Shown here piece by piece: positions 11,995 to 25,813 of a DNA stretch of 64,000 nucleotides. The position numbers and the translations under genes are program-made. The stretch's first letter is position 1. Each line of letters starts with the position of its first letter. The DNA is from Liolophura sinensis (lineage: Eukaryota; Mollusca; Polyplacophora; Chitonida; Chitonidae): the NCBI RefSeq assembly GCF_032854445.1, contig NC_088302.1, forward strand, positions 27,985,080 to 28,049,079, given 5' to 3'. The notes below the pieces were generated by a model. The model was not told the origin of the DNA, ran no database searches, and was given only the letters and a program-made list of their open reading frames with translations.

Positions 11995-13105
11995 GTTGTT
12001 ACAGTATCTTGGTACATCGTATCTCGACAGTTGTTAAGCCTCCAGTTATTTGGATTCTAGACGTAGCTCTTAGAGTTGCTTGGTATCTATACAGGAGTGT
12101 TACAGTTGCTTCGTAGACAACTGTTAAAGTTGCTTGGTATCTTGACAGAAGTGCTACAGTTGTTTGGATTCTGGACGTAGTTTTCACAGTTGCTTGGTAT
12201 TTACACAGGAGTGTTACGGTTGCTGGGCACTTGATAACTATTAAAGTTGCTTGGCATCTTGATAACTGTTAAAGTTGCTTGGCATCTTGACAACTGTTAA
12301 AGTTGCTTGATATCCTGCCAGAACTGTTACAATTGCTTGGATTCTAGACGTAGCTCTTACAGTTGCTTGGCATCCACCCTGAAGTGTTACATTTGCTTGG
12401 TATCTACACAGGAGTGTTACGGTTCCTTGATATCTTGACAGCTGTTAATGTTGCTTGGCATCTTGACAACTGTTAAAGTTGCTTGGTATCTTGATAACTG
12501 TTAAAGTTGCTTGGTATCCTGCCAGAACTGTTACAATTGCTTGGATTCTAGACGTAGCTCTTACAGTTGCTTGGTATCTACACAGGAGTATTACAGTTGC
12601 TTGGTATCTACACTGGAGTGTTACGATTGCTTGGTATCTTGACAACTGTCAAAGTTGCTTGACATCTTGATAACTGTCAAAGTTGCTTGGCATCTTGACA
12701 ACTGTTAAAGTTGCTTGGTATCCTGCCAGAACTGTTACAATCGCTTGGATTCTTGACGTGGCTCATACAGTTGCTTGGTATCTTCACTGGAGTGTTACAG
12801 TTGCTTGGTATCTACACTGAAGTGTTACGGTTGCTTTTTAGTTTCTTGACAACTGTTGAAGTTGCTTGGCGTCTTGACAACTGTTAAAGTTGCCTGGTAT
12901 CTTTACAACTGTTAAAGTTGCTTGGTATCTTGACAACTGCTAAATTTGCTTGGTATCTTGACAACTGTTAAAGTTGCTTGGTATCTTGACAGAAGTGTTA
13001 CAGTTGCTTGGTATCTTTGTATACCTGTTACACTTGTTGTATATTGTCAGATTTCTTGATATCTTGTCACAGCTGGTACGGTATCTTGACAGAAATGGTG
13101 CTGGT
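11995..13105. repeat. 28-30 bp minisatellite, about 1.1 kb
   Basis: Units alternate between GTTGCTTGGTATCTTGACAA plus CTGTTAAA (28 bp) and forms with ATCTACACAGGAGTGTTAC (30 bp). The mixture of two unit types in blocks suggests higher-order duplication of short groups. Frames here are by-products of the repeat. Confidence 0.9.
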
Positions 13106-15544
13106 GCTTGGCATCAAGACTATTAAGAGCAAGATAACAAGACGATCCTATATAGTGCACTCTTCGATTTAATCTGTAGTATCTTACATTTCCCCTGTTT
13201 AGCCAAAGCCACAGGCCACCCTATATAAACTGGACCAGGAATTTCATACAGTACAGTATCCTCATCTACACGGATAGTATGCACTGACTCTGTTCACTTA
13301 CAGCAATGTCTTCAAACAGAACGCCTCGGTAGCTCGGTACTGTCAGCTTAACAGAATAGATAAACCTTGTTAAATAGGTAAACTACGGATAATCTGTGTA
13401 ATTATTAACTCCGCCTGACCTAGCTGTAGTCTCTTGGCAGTGGAGCTGTTCTGGTTGATTGATCCGGAACATCATGCTGAAAGGCCAGAGATGTTTTAAT
13501 GGGGTAATGATGGTCGCCAGCCAGGAATGAAATCAAGGGCACATTGTCCTACTGTTATAGACAGAAGTTAGATTCTTGATCGATCATTGAGTGATTAATC
13601 TTCGATATCAATCGCCGGTGAAATGAGTGACTAGTTGCGCTGTACTAGTTATATGATATGGCCTTAACCAGTGCTTTACCATGTTTGACAGATTGAAAGA
13701 TTGATTCATTGGTAGATTTATTGACCGCTCCACACACAGATTGACTCAGTGATAGACTGATAAATAGACTTCTTGATTAATTGATTTATTGATCACTCGT
13801 CCTAATACCAAAATCGGGTGTCCAGTTGCCATTAACCCTCTTCCGACCCGCCCCCGAAAATTGGGGCACTAAGAAAACAGGTTTTGATGGTAATATCCAT
13901 CGACCTCCGTCATTGATCGTGACACGTTAAAAATCGCAATCTGTAGAAATGTTTACTCCCAATCGGTCTGTATCACTCACATCTGTCACAGATCGTAGTT
14001 GATAGCAACGTTAAAGCAATGTACTCGCAACACATTCGCAGATCGCAATATTTATCGCCAGGCCGTCGTTACTGGCTAATTCAAATTACAGCGAATTACT
14101 CCGAGAACTGCAGGCGTGTAAAAACTAGCCACACTCAGCAATGTTTCTGCTGTCTGCAAATTAAAAACGTTCAAATTAAAACCCCAAATTATAAAATGGA
14201 GGGAAAAGATTGGTGGCAGTCGGTATCCGGTCACAAACAGTCGAAATACATGTGATTATTTTGTAGCGATTGTAGCGATTAAAAGCGGTCACAGTTTACA
14301 GACTCGGCCACACTCTTTTTCACAAAGTTCTCGAATTGTGACGCTGCAGTTGCACAATAAAACCGTGCGCATTTGTGTGGCGGATGTTAACCTTTGGGAC
14401 GGGCTGTTATAGTTAAAGCTGGCTGAGGTCACCGATAATTAACGTTCCCTCACTAGTTCACCGGTAGTCTCTTGCAGCTGTAGGGCCGCAAATTTACTCG
14501 TCTAGCAGGAGCAAGCTTTTACCCTTCAACGTCATGAACTTCTGATGCGTCGATCGTTTAGTGGGGAAAGACATTCATTGCCAGTCTTTCAGAAGCTCTG
14601 TGCCTGGCGGTTTAGATTACCATTGCTTAAGCTAAATCTGCATAGCTAGGACAACGTAATAATCATCCTGCCAGGTGAAAATGTAAATTCCTTGGGCCTT
14701 CCATTACATCTTATAAGGTAGCGACAATTCATTCTGTGCTACCTAAAGCTCGGTAGAACTCAGTACCATTTGATTTGATGTCCCAAGACATCAATGTGAA
14801 GGCACGATGTGTGAAGGCTATGACACCAAAATCTCGGGCAAGGCCCAGTCTTTAGATCTTGCAATGGTTTGTAAGCGAACCGGAGCGAGCAACAATTGTA
14901 TTTGTTGTGCCACAGTATAACATCATACAGCGGCATTCAATAATTTGGTTAACGAACCAACTGCCTGAAGCCAATATCCAAATCCTTCACGAGATTAAGA
15001 AAATGGACGAAATTTATTGGCGTTGCCCGCTTCAGACGCAAAGATATACAGGGTAATTCATTCATTACTCTGTCGAATAAAAACAAACTAATTTAAAGTC
15101 TGTCACAAAGACTGGCATATACAACAATTTTATTACAGAACTATCAAAAAGAACATTAAAACAGACTGCTCCCTTCCGGTAGCAATTTCATTTAACGACC
15201 TCTGGTCTTTAGATTTGCTACCTCATCGGAAATGACGTCATGCTATGTTCCATTTTACGTGTCGCGGTTGTTTACGACCTAAATAAATCAGCCAAGGTTG
15301 TTATCAGCGGAATTCCTTCTAACCTTCTTAGCTAACTCGCGAGACTGGACAACTCCAGTATTTATGTACTTATTTAGGTCAACATAAAGCGTATAAATTC
15401 AGCAAGAAGAATACAAAAGACCAATTCTATTGTTCATTGCACGGGGAATAGTGTACGTAGAACAGATGTTGAGGAATAGAACTGCAGTTAAAATACGCGT
15501 ACCACATAATGCCACTCTTAGAGCATAGTTGCTAACCTTTTTGA
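13106..15544. other. Non-coding DNA with a TTGATT-rich tract
   Basis: The part at 13560-13800 is enriched in short TTGATTGAT-like words. Frames at 14019-14255 and 14859-15056 have no recognisable domain. No splice-flanked exon could be supported. Confidence 0.45.
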
Positions 15545-16070
15545 TCAACTTACCAAGCTCACACAAAAGTATCCGTCACAATCCAGCACCAGTTACCGAG
15601 CTCACACAACAGTACCCGTCACACACCAGCACCAGTTACCCAGCTCGCACAACAGTACCCGTCACACACCACCACTAGTTACCCAGGTCACACAACAGTA
15701 CCCGTCACACACCAGCACCAGTTACCCAGCTCACACGACAGTACCGGTCACACACCAGCACCGGTTACCAAGCTCACACAAAAGTATCCGTCACAATCCA
15801 GCACCATTTACCCAGCTCACACAACAATACCCGTCACACACCAGCACCAGTTACCAAGCTCACACAACAATACCTGTCCCACACCAGAACCAGTTACCGA
15901 GCTCACACAATAATACCCGTCACACACCAGCACTAGTTACCAAGCTCACAACAGTACCCGTCACACACCAGCACCAGTTACCAAGGTCGCACAACAATAC
16001 CCGTCACACACCAGCACCAGTTGCTGAGCTCAGACAACAATACCCGTCACACACCAGCACCATTTACCGA
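15545..16070. repeat. 43-bp minisatellite, about 12 copies
   Basis: Units read GTTACCCAGCTCACACAACA then GTACCCGTCACACACCAGCA and CCA, with few substitutions. The array ends where an AT-rich tract begins at about 16080. Confidence 0.92.
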
Positions 16071-16321
16071 GTAGCCGTGTGTTAATAGCATCTTCAGTAC
16101 TCCCTCACTTTCCTCGGTATATAAATATATGTCGGTAAATATAAATCATTGGAGGAGATTCTGATAATGTCAATACTGATATGCATTTTCAAACAAAAGG
16201 ATATAATGTCAGGATATTATGTCGAAATGGCCTTAAACTCAATGTTAGCAAATTTGCCTTTATCATCTTTTAACGGCCAAGTGAAGGTGAGTGCTTTTCT
16301 GTAATTAGTAAGGTTGTAGGA

Positions 16322-18245
16322 ATTATTTGGTACCTGTACAGGGCATCCATTGTATTGGCATTTATTTGACCGTTCGGGGGAATCATTCGTACCTATACAA
16401 GATATCCATTGATACTTGTACAGGGAATTTATGGCAATCTTTAGAGGGGAATGGACTGGAATCTTTACACGGGAATTCATTCGTACCTATACGGGGAATT
16501 CATTGGAACCTTCAGAGGGGAACTCATTCGCACCTGTACAGGGAACACCCTGGAACCTTTACAGGGAAACTCATTCGTGCCTGTACAGTGAATGCATTGG
16601 AACCTTTACAGGGGATTTCATTCTTACCTATACGGGGATCTCATTGGAACCTTTAGAGGGGGAACTCATTCGTACCTGTACAGTGAATACTTCGGAACCT
16701 TTAGAGGGAAACTCATTCATACCTGTACAGGGAATGCACTGGAACCTTTACAGGGATCTCATTCTTACCTATACGGGTAATTCATTGAAACCTTTAGAGG
16801 GGGAGCTCATTCGTACCTGTACAGGGAATACTCCGGAACCTTTACAGGGAAACTCATTCATACGTGTACAGAGAATGCATTGGAACCTTTACAGGGGAAC
16901 TCATTCATACCTATACGGGAAATTCATTGGAATTATTACAGGGGGAACTCATTTCTACCTTACCGGCAACACTCCGGAACCTTTAGAGGGAAACTCATTC
17001 ATACCTGTACAGGGAATGCATGGGAACCTTTGCAGGGGATCTCATTCATACCCATACGGGAAATTCATTGGAACTATTACAGGGAGAACTCATTCGTACC
17101 TGTACACGGAACACTCCGGAACCTTTAGAGGGAAACTCACTCATACCTGTACAGGGAATGCATTGGAACCTTTACAGGGATCTCGTTCTTATCTATACGG
17201 GTAATTCATTGAAACCTTTAGAGGGAAACTCATTCGTACCTGCACAGTGAATGCATTGGAACCTTTACAGGGATCTCATTCTTACCTATACGGGTAATTC
17301 ATTGAAACCTTTAGAGGGGGAGCTCATTCGTACCTGTACAGGGAATGCATTGGAACCTTTACAGGGATCTCATTCTTACCTATACGGGTAATTCATTGAA
17401 ACCTTTAGAGGGGGAGCTCATTTGTACCTGTACAGGGAATACATCGCCTCCTTTACAGGGAAACTTATTCATACCTGTACAGAGAATGCATTGGAACCTT
17501 TACAGGGAAACTCATTCCTACCTTACCGGGAACACTCCGGAACCTTTACAGGGAAACTCATTCATACCTGTACAGGGAATGCATGGGAACCTTTGCAGGG
17601 GATCTCATTCATACCCATACGGGAAATTCATTGGAACTATTACAGGGGGGACTCATTCGTACCTGTACACGGAACACTCCGGAACCTTTACAGAGAAACT
17701 CATTCATACCTGTACAGGGAATGCATTGGAACCTTTACAGGGATCTCGTTCTTATCTAAACGGGTAATTCATTGAAACCTTTAGAGGGGGAACTCATTCG
17801 TACCTGTACAGGGAATACTTCGCAACCTTTACAGGGAAACTCATTCATACGTGTACAGAGAATGCATTGGAACTATTACAGGGGGAACTCATTCCTACCT
17901 TACCGGGAACACTCCGGAACCTTTACAGGGAAACTCATTCATACCTGTACAGGGAATACACTTGAACCATTACAGGGGATCTCATTCATAACTGTACTGG
18001 GAATGCACTGGAACCTTTAGAGGAGAACTCATTCATACCTGAAAGGCAATGCACTGGAACCTTTAGAGGGGAATTCATGCACACCTGTACAGGGAAAGTG
18101 CTGGGATCTTTAGAGTAGGACTCATTCATACCTGTACTGGGAATGCACTGGAACCTTTAGAGGGGGACTCATTCATACATGTACAGGCAATGCACTGAAA
18201 CTTTTAGAGGGTGACTCATTGATACCTGTACAGGCAATTCATTAG
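16322..18245. repeat. 47-48 bp minisatellite, about 40 copies, 1.9 kb
   Basis: Units follow the pattern CTCATTCGTACCTGTACAGG then GAATGCATTGGAACCTTTA and GAGGG. CTCATT landmarks at 17557, 17604 and 17652 give 47-48 bp spacing. Since 48 bp is 16 codons, long frames stay open (up to 262 codons, 16416-17204) with a 16-residue period. Blocks of several units recur, so the array has higher-order structure. I see no initiation context, domain or splice sites, so I do not call a gene. Confidence 0.93.
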
Positions 18246-19539
18246 AATCACTTCTGAAATCTATATCCTTGTCACGCACAGATGGTACATTTTATCCAGC
18301 AAATGGTCAAAAAATTCAGCACTATTAATAACTTGGCAGCATTGAAGTCAGTTTAAAGCCACTAAAAATAACTGTACATCGCTTATTGTTGCGTTGGCAT
18401 GAAGCCAGCAAAATAGACAATGAACGATAATACGCAAAAGAAAACAAATATCAATTAACTAATAATAAACAATTAATATCGTTAATCACCCCCCACACAT
18501 TTTAAGTAATGGTCACGCTTCTGGTCTGAGATCAACTTTTACAGTGCAAAGCAGGGATCTCAATTCACATACAGCACATTACTGCACTAGTCTACGTGAT
18601 CAATAATTTGTTCAAAAGCCAAATTCACACAAATTAGGCGTGGAATCACTACAAAAACGTAAACATGGAGACTGATTCCGGTTTAATTGTTAAGATTTGT
18701 TTACATTAGGTTGGATCTTCCAGTGGAGTAACTGTTTAATTACAGAGCACCCGACTCTTTGGAAGAATTCTGCATACATTCGATAGTATAGGATTATACC
18801 TACATCTACGACTAAAAAACTGGCAATCTGTCTTGCTTTTCCCTTGGTTCTCAAAATAGCCTTGTGGATTCGTGTATATTAGCAAAGTATGCTTAACAAT
18901 TGGTCACGTCGAGACTGATAATAAAATACTTCTGTTCCCAAAATTAACCCATCGTACAGCATTATTCTTTTGTAAAGATATATTCAATGAAATTTACTGA
19001 GACACATTTCATAGCTTGTGTATGTAGATTGTTCACGTGTCAAATCCAGCCATGGAGTAAATCTGAATGTAGTAACGGTATACCAAGTTGACTGTGCCGT
19101 ACTGATTGATCCACTGTCCGGTTTGACACTCAGACATATCACTTATACCACACCGAACAGGAGAGTTCTGTTTGCGTCTCTTGTCACGACTCATTTTGTC
19201 GAGACCTTTTATGTTGACTATATACAGGTCAGAAGAATTTAACCGACTTGATTTGGAAGACTGAATAATTATGTACTGTTTTATTCTGATTTCCGATGAA
19301 CTTTAGATGTCCAGGCTCTGGGCCATTCGCAAAATGGAACCTTTCCGCGGGGTCAACATTAACGGTAAGGAAAACGGGTGGCGGTTGATATGTACGATTA
19401 ACTCGCAGTTTTCGGATGAAATTTCATGTGAGTACAGTAGATGGCTTAGCATGGTTATCCGTTGCCGTAGGTTACACTTCTTGGATGGCTTAGCAAGTGG
19501 TCACTTTAAACGACTTCCAGGAATTTAGCAAATTGCCTG
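18246..19539. other. Non-coding DNA, nothing recognised
   Basis: Frames at 19018-19242 and 19307-19528 have no recognisable domain. No repeat or mobile element was identified. Confidence 0.4.
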
Positions 19540-19690
19540 TGACTTGTCTACCGAGTTGGACGAAAGCAAAAACTGTAAAAGGCGTCAGATTTCTTAGCCT
19601 CTAAAAGCACATCCGGAAAATAGCTCAAGTGAATCCAGTTATACATTTTCCATTCCGGAAGTCATACATCACGTGTCGAAGTAGACACTG
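19540..19690 (+). repeat. Dispersed repeat E, copy 1
   Basis: Shares ordered blocks with 27420-27570: a CGAAAGCAAAAAC / CGACGAAATCAAAG block, TATAAAAGG-like words, ACATCCGGAAAATA / ACATTTCCGGAAAATA, and TTCCATTCCGGAAGTC / TTCCATTTCGGAGGTC. Strongly diverged; family unknown. Confidence 0.45.
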
Positions 19691-19943
19691 ACAAAGCAGA
19701 TACAGCAACAGGATTGAGACTGACAGGCTGACCGAGGTTTGTAAACCAACACTGTCACCTCTGTAACTGTAACTAGTCAGTTGACCATGCCAAAGCAAAT
19801 TCCATGCTTAAGTCGCAGCCGCTTTGTACACACTTATGCATGCTTTAAAGTGTGAACTACTTCTCTTTCTTTCCTTTCTTTCTTGGTATGATATTAGATT
19901 TTAAATACCGGTGTGTGTCAGCTCCTAAAAGACTTCCCTTACA

Positions 19944-19946
<3 letters not shown>

Positions 19947-20011
<65 letters not shown>

Positions 20012-20041
20012 CAAATATATATATAGCAAATATATATATAG

Positions 20042-20092
<51 letters not shown>
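19947..20092. repeat. (AT)n microsatellite with GCAA interruptions
   Basis: About 145 bp of AT dinucleotides interrupted by three evenly spaced GCAAATATATATATA blocks near 20010-20050, evidently a small tandem expansion within the microsatellite. It produces Ile/Tyr frames that are not genes. Confidence 0.97.
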
Positions 20093-20094
<2 letters not shown>

Positions 20095-20235
20095 GAAGGT
20101 CTACCAGCAACTTGTGTATGGCCGTGGGTTTCCACCATGAAGCCCGGTTTCCTCCCACCATATTGTTGCCCGCCATAGTATAACTGAAATATCCTTCAGC
20201 ACGGCGTAAAACAACAATCAAATAAATAAATAAAA
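20093..20235 (+). mobile_element. SINE A, 5'-truncated at AT microsatellite
   Basis: Begins inside the SINE body (GGGAAGGTCTACCAGCAACT), continues through GTTTCCTCCCACCATATTG and GCACGGCGTAAAACAACAAT, and ends in an AAATAAATAAAT tail. The head is replaced by the AT tract. Confidence 0.85.
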
Positions 20236-21544
20236 CAATATGAAACCGGTGACGTACATAATGGATTATATGATAAATTCAGACGCATTCCCTGTAAATG
20301 TGTGATCGTTATTCCTGTCTGATTATTCCTGACTACAGATTGATTGGAAGATTTTGAAGTGAATTTGAAGTATGACAAGCTGTATATTTTTATTTCACCA
20401 AATCTCCAATACAGAATGTTTCCCTCTCCGAGCGCTAGCTCTCACCGCTTTTTGCGTAGAGAATGAAATAAAACTCCTTCCCTATCCTGAAAGGAGAGGA
20501 AAACAAAAAAATTATGCCAAAATCATATGAAAGAGCGTCAAAACGTACTTACAAATATGATATTTTTGGGGATTTTTTTTTAAGAGAAAGGGTATTTGAA
20601 AATATTTTGTATGGTGGGTATTTGGGACCAACTTTTGGTATTTATCGTTGTTGCATAATAATGTTCTAAATAAGGATGTGATGCTTGCCTAATAAACTTA
20701 TTTGAATGTAAATTTGTTCTTTATATCGAAACATATGCGTTTAACCTAAATTATGATAATATTTATGAACATATTAAAAATATAAATATGATCCAAATTG
20801 AGGTTTAATACGTTTGTTAGCTGAAAAGAATAAATTCTAGTGCAAAAATATTTATTAAATATGTGTTACATCCTCATTGATGACATTATTAAACAAAGAC
20901 TATAAATACCATAAAGCGGTGCCAAACACCCATTTCCATGTGTCTTTTTCTCCTCAAGAAAAAATCGGAAAAAAATATTGAACACCACATTTAGGAATAA
21001 TTTTTCACACTCTTTCATCTGAGCTTTATGTCATTTTTATGTTTTCTCCACCTTTAACATACAGGAGAGTAAAATAATGCTGACACTCTGACTTGCTTTT
21101 TACAATCTGTAGCCTTATAGTTGAAAGGTTAGGTTGAAAAAGAGTCCGAATCACATTATTACACGAGAACCGGTTACAAGCCCTTGTACAGATGACGCTC
21201 GGCGGCATCCACCAATAAGCCTGACCGGTAGAGAAATATTCTTCACTTAATTCGTAAAACATCAATCAAATAAATAAATGATTTACCAGCTGAAGTGGGT
21301 TCAATTACGGACAAAAGCTTACACACAACTGCACATATTTCAAAGTCCGCAGTAAACACTGACCGAATCCTCTTCCAGGTGGTAACCCCTCCGTCGTGAG
21401 GCAAATCATAAAGCATAAGGTAAATTATGCCACATATGATTAATACGATAGCATAAAGTATATTATCACATATCACCATTAAGATATATATCATCACAGA
21501 TGATTATTAGGGTATATATCATTACATATCATCATTAAGGTACT
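20236..21544. other. Very AT-rich DNA with a SINE A relic
   Basis: Nothing coding is recognised. The words AGAAATATTCTTCACTTAAT and TCGTAAAACATCAATCAAAT at about 21190-21282 are a diverged plus-strand SINE A 3' end with an AAATAAAT tail. Confidence 0.5.
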
Positions 21545-22215
21545 GTAAATGATCTAACATCCTAAAATCCCTTTTCGGGAGGCAAATCCTCATTTATTTA
21601 TGATTTATCCATGATTTATGATAAATCGTCTACCATAAGCCAAGCGTTATAACATATGATAAATCCTCAGTCATAAGACAAACGTTAAAACATATGATAA
21701 ATTCTCAGTCATAAGAAAAACGTTATAACAAATGATCAATCCTCAGTCATAAGACAAACGTTATAACATATGATCAATCCTCAGTCATAAGACAAACGTT
21801 ATAACACACGATATATCATCTATCATAGACTTATCTCCATGATGTAAGATAAATCCTTAGTCATAAATCAAACGTTAAAACATATGATAAATCGTCTACC
21901 ATAGGCCAAACGTTATAACATATGATAAATCCTCAGCCATAAGCCAAGCGTTATATCTTATGATAAATTCTGAGTCATAAACCAAATTCTATAACATAAG
22001 ATACATCATTTAATAATACGTTAAAGTTTTCCAAAAAAAAGCCAACTACAATAATGGAGCAGATCCTCAGATGGAGCAAATCCTCTGATAATAAGGTAAA
22101 TCCTTTAAAATCTAAATATAACTTTAACCCAATTCCATGAATTAAATCCGCTACAAAAAAACTAACTCCCCTAAAATAAGGCAATCTTATAGCGTATGGT
22201 AAATCCTCCAACACA
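21545..22215. repeat. 38-bp minisatellite, degenerate flanks
   Basis: The core at about 21590-21990 repeats CATAAGACAAACGTTATAAC then ATATGATAAATCCTCAGT. Units become more diverged on both sides, where only ATAAATCCT-like words recur. Confidence 0.85.
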
Positions 22216-23709
22216 TTGCAACTCTATAGTAACATAAGGTAAGTCTCCTGACAGCAGGATAAAGCCTTTAACATGCGGGAAAATAGCACGACACACCATA
22301 GGCGCACTTATCTTCGAGCGGAACACTCAGACATCAGCGTTGTTTTCGGTGCCTGGGTGTCACATGACGGAAGCCGTGGTAAAATAACGGTAATCTGTCC
22401 CTTTACCTTTGTCTGTCTTGTTAGTGCTCTATTAACCGATCCGCTCCACACTGCTCATCCGAACAACAACTCCCGGAGGTTCTCTGGGAATAACAGTGCC
22501 CATGTTGTCGCAATTAGCGATTTGCTCTCCCGTGTGCATTAGCAACACCTTTAGCCTTCAGATTAACTGCACAAACGACGTTAGATAAGTATTGTTTATT
22601 TCACTCAGTTATTACAGGTTGTTTGAGGTGGCCTCATTAATACTTGCCATTTCGAAACAAAGAATTCTTTACAAGTTAGAGAGAAAAAAAGAAAAAATTC
22701 TTCCACAAAGATTCGATCATCAGCAAAAAATTGTTTTGAAACAACATTTTTAAACGACTGAATTTGACCTATATTTATTTTTTTTTGCTTATTTTAATAG
22801 CACCTTAATCAAGAATTTTTTACTTATACAACGACGTCCAGAGTTATGGATGGATCTAACAGATGTACCTGGAGTAAACCATCCACCTTTGGCGAGTTAC
22901 TTGCAGAGATGGCATATTGATGAAATGGCATATTGATGAAAGGCATGCATGACCACACAAGAGAGTTCTGTCGAGCATTTATTGCCACAAAGACCCGATA
23001 ACAATGAAAGCAAGGAAAAACAAAGATCTCCTTCCAAAATGGCATGGATTTATTTAATTGTTGCTTAAAGTGGAACTCAAAAATTTGTCACTTATACGAT
23101 AGGGGAAAATGGGAAAATACTCATATCTCGTGTCACCTAGCGGTTGAAAGGCAAGCTCAATAATCACTGGACCATGTCGGGCTCCCTCTTCTAAGTTAAG
23201 TAATCTTGAGTGCGGTGTTAAACATCAATCCAGTGAACGCATACAGCTTGATAGCACAGATAGATTTATTTATACTTGATTGTTGCTTGACGTCACAGAC
23301 CCCAGAACGTTTCACTCATATAATGGTGGTAGGTTTTATGGATGGAGGAAAGCGACAGCACAAGTAAACTATCTTCAGATAATGTAAAACTCAATTTCGT
23401 ATTGTTGCTGGCCTCATTTTAATTTAGTGCTTCCATAACGATGATTACAATAAAGCATTCGAGTTCAATCTAGCATGATATTTCAGTTGGTAGAATAGTG
23501 AGGCTATATACCCTAAATTGTGACTTCTAGCCTCATACGAGTCGGTATTTTCGCTGATCTAAGTTGCCACTTACGTGTTACTTCCTTGTTAACCGGAAGG
23601 TCTCATCTAAAAAAAGTACATCATATCTATGATCACTGTTTTCGCTCTGATTTGCTTTCTATCCGCAACTGACCTAAACTGAGGTAAAATTTCTCACATG
23701 AGAGGGGAA
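22216..23709. other. Non-coding DNA with decayed SINE A-like ends
   Basis: Three weak minus-oriented SINE A 3' ends are suggested at about 22778-22855, 23048-23105 and 23266-23345 (words such as TCAAGAATTTTTTACTTATA and CGTTTCACTCATATAATGG). A possible short tRNA-like SINE lies at about 23125-23240, ending in TGCGGTGTTAAACATCAATC. No protein gene is recognised. Confidence 0.4.
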
Positions 23710-24300
23710 AAAACGTGAAAGCCTACAGACTCAGAATTGCGGACAAGGTATTCGAATTAAATTGAACTAATAATGTCAGGCCTAACTCGGTCCGTCGCCA
23801 TCAATTCTGTGCCAGACTGCACATTTTGCATGTAAACCGATTTGTTTCGAGGACTTGCAAGATTAGGTGGAAGGACATCAAGAGCAACAACGACAGTAAT
23901 TCGCGCCGAGAGGATCACTTCTACAAATCGAATTGCTATTTTATCTACATTTGAACACTTGACATAGATTAGGTGAAGTACTCCAAATTGCTGTTTTGGG
24001 GGACATTCTAGATTGCACTGCCACAACCACCCTAGAACCGTGGACATGGAAACGCAGTAACAATAAAATCGAACACAGAAGCACCAGTTTGATGATAGTG
24101 TTTAAAAACCACCAACAAAAAATGGTACTAAAATAATCGGTTAGTCTCTTTATCATTGTCCAGCGAGGCCCGTATAACATTCTGGCTGCATAGAGATTTG
24201 ACCTAACTGACAGCACCAATAAGAAGCGGTTAACAGATAGTTGAGGCAAGGCTCTTGGCACTTATTCATATTTCTACAGAATTCCCGCTGTTTAACTGGG
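23710..24300 (+). repeat. Dispersed repeat F, copy 1
   Basis: Collinear with 28770-29345. Shared words include CAATTCTGTGCCAGACTGCA / TAATTCTGTGCCAGACTGCA, AGCAACAACGACAGTAATTC, CGAGAGGATCACTTC and TTTATCTACATTTGAACACT. Identity by eye is high in the centre and low at the ends. The minus strand carries frames of about 100 codons that I cannot assign; a decayed mobile element is likely. Confidence 0.7.
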
Positions 24301-25639
24301 CTCTCACGTACAGGAGCGGTTTCATTATTAGGGTAATTTCAAAAATATCATTTTGTAAGTTAAAACATTGGGATCAATTAATAAATTTTGCGTTTGATTA
24401 GAAATTAACAAGCACAGGTAAAATATATTTCTAAAATAACACTGAGATTAGACTGTATACGTTGCATGGCTGTATGCCATATATGCGACAAGAAAGCATT
24501 TAATTGTAAGTTAAATGTGATGAAAAGACTTCTCTGCATTTTTTTTCTTAATTCTGCTTAAGTCCAGAACGTGGACTCTGGTTACCTCCAGTCGGATCAA
24601 GCGCCTGTACTGAAGTCATGGTATTATAGAGGGCATGTAATTTACCACTTTTTAAGCATTAACGTAAACAGTTAGAATAAACTGACAAGAGGCCGTATTT
24701 CCCCGGTTATGTGTGACCATTTACCAGTTATTACATTGTCGTCGCTGAACAGGTTTTGCTCTCTGTGCTGTAAGTCATTATCATAGAATTTTATATAAAC
24801 TCACGTAATTTAAGCCCCATAATAATCGCACCTTTTCATCATACATGTACGTCAGCATGCTTTGAATGTTTATAATGTGGACACAAAGACATTTTCCTGA
24901 TCTATGAATAAATGTACCTGCAATAAGTGTTCAACATATCACGCCCCCTGAAATCAAATAAATATCGAAGTATTGAAACGTCTACAAAGTGTCTGTCTAT
25001 TCGGAGCTCCAACATGTATGCTTTTGCTCTATGTTTAGAGATGCTGGTCAGTATTTCGTTCAAGTCTTTGTTACTTAATGACTTCTGTGGCCAAGAAAAT
25101 TTTATTACTTTTAAATTATGACTAGTTTTATGGGTGGAGAAAAAATAAACGAATTTATTTGTCTTCTGATGGTCGCGAACATGGGAGCGACGCCTTACAT
25201 AACTGAGTCATCGAAGGCTAACTTGCCTTCGAACACAAATTAACCCAATCTCCCTCTCAAATAATTCAAGACAATGGCTTCTTTCGTATTATTCACTCCA
25301 GTCCAAACTAATCTTACATCGATATGTTCACGATGCCAGCAGGTTTTGTCTCACTGTTTCAATTTATTCCGTGAACAAAACCTTGCTTGTTTTCCGATTC
25401 CTCACAACTGCTCACTGCCTATCGCTTCTGCTATAATGAGTCTATCTTTACGGTTAGAGACGGTAGCTCTTTTTGTAGCCTTTTCATTTCTACTTTTGAA
25501 ATAGCCACACCAACGCTTGACATTGGTTTACGCAAATAACACAGAAAAATTTTACCATTCAGTCACTTGATACATGCCATAAATATTGTCATTTTCATCG
25601 AAATCAAGAATCATACACATGTAGCTAAAGTTTTATGCC
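24301..25639. other. Non-coding DNA, nothing recognised
   Basis: Frames at 24927-25121 and 25274-25504 are short and unassignable. No repeat was detected. Confidence 0.4.
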
Positions 25640-25813
25640 GAAGACACCGGACATGACACCCCGCCCAGTCACATTATACTGACACCGGGCTAACCAGCAC
25701 TGTTTCCCAGTGCTGAGCGCCAATCGAGGCGACAATAAGTACCATTTTTTAAAGTCTTTGGTATGACCCGACCCGAGGTGGACGCTCTAACCATTAGGCC
25801 ACCGGAGAGGTCC
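25640..25813 (-). mobile_element. SINE family C
   Basis: On the minus strand the head reads GGTGGCCTAATGGTTAGAGC, with an exact A-box match (TGGCCTAATGG). It then continues through CGGGTCGGGTCATACCAAAG to a centre with CTGGTTAGCCCGGTGTCAGT and ATGTGACTGGGCGGGG. The same order occurs at 31005-31310 on the plus strand. The copy ends near 25640 without a clear tail. Confidence 0.85.

Noticed and set aside
16416-17204. 262-codon plus-strand open frame
   Set aside because: It lies wholly in a 48-bp minisatellite whose period is 16 codons. Overlapping long frames exist in other readings, and there is no domain, splice context or start context.
23941-24261. Minus-strand frame with a hydrophobic stretch as a membrane protein gene
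   Set aside because: The region is a dispersed repeat whose second copy (29105-29380) has a different frame structure, so a decayed element is more likely.
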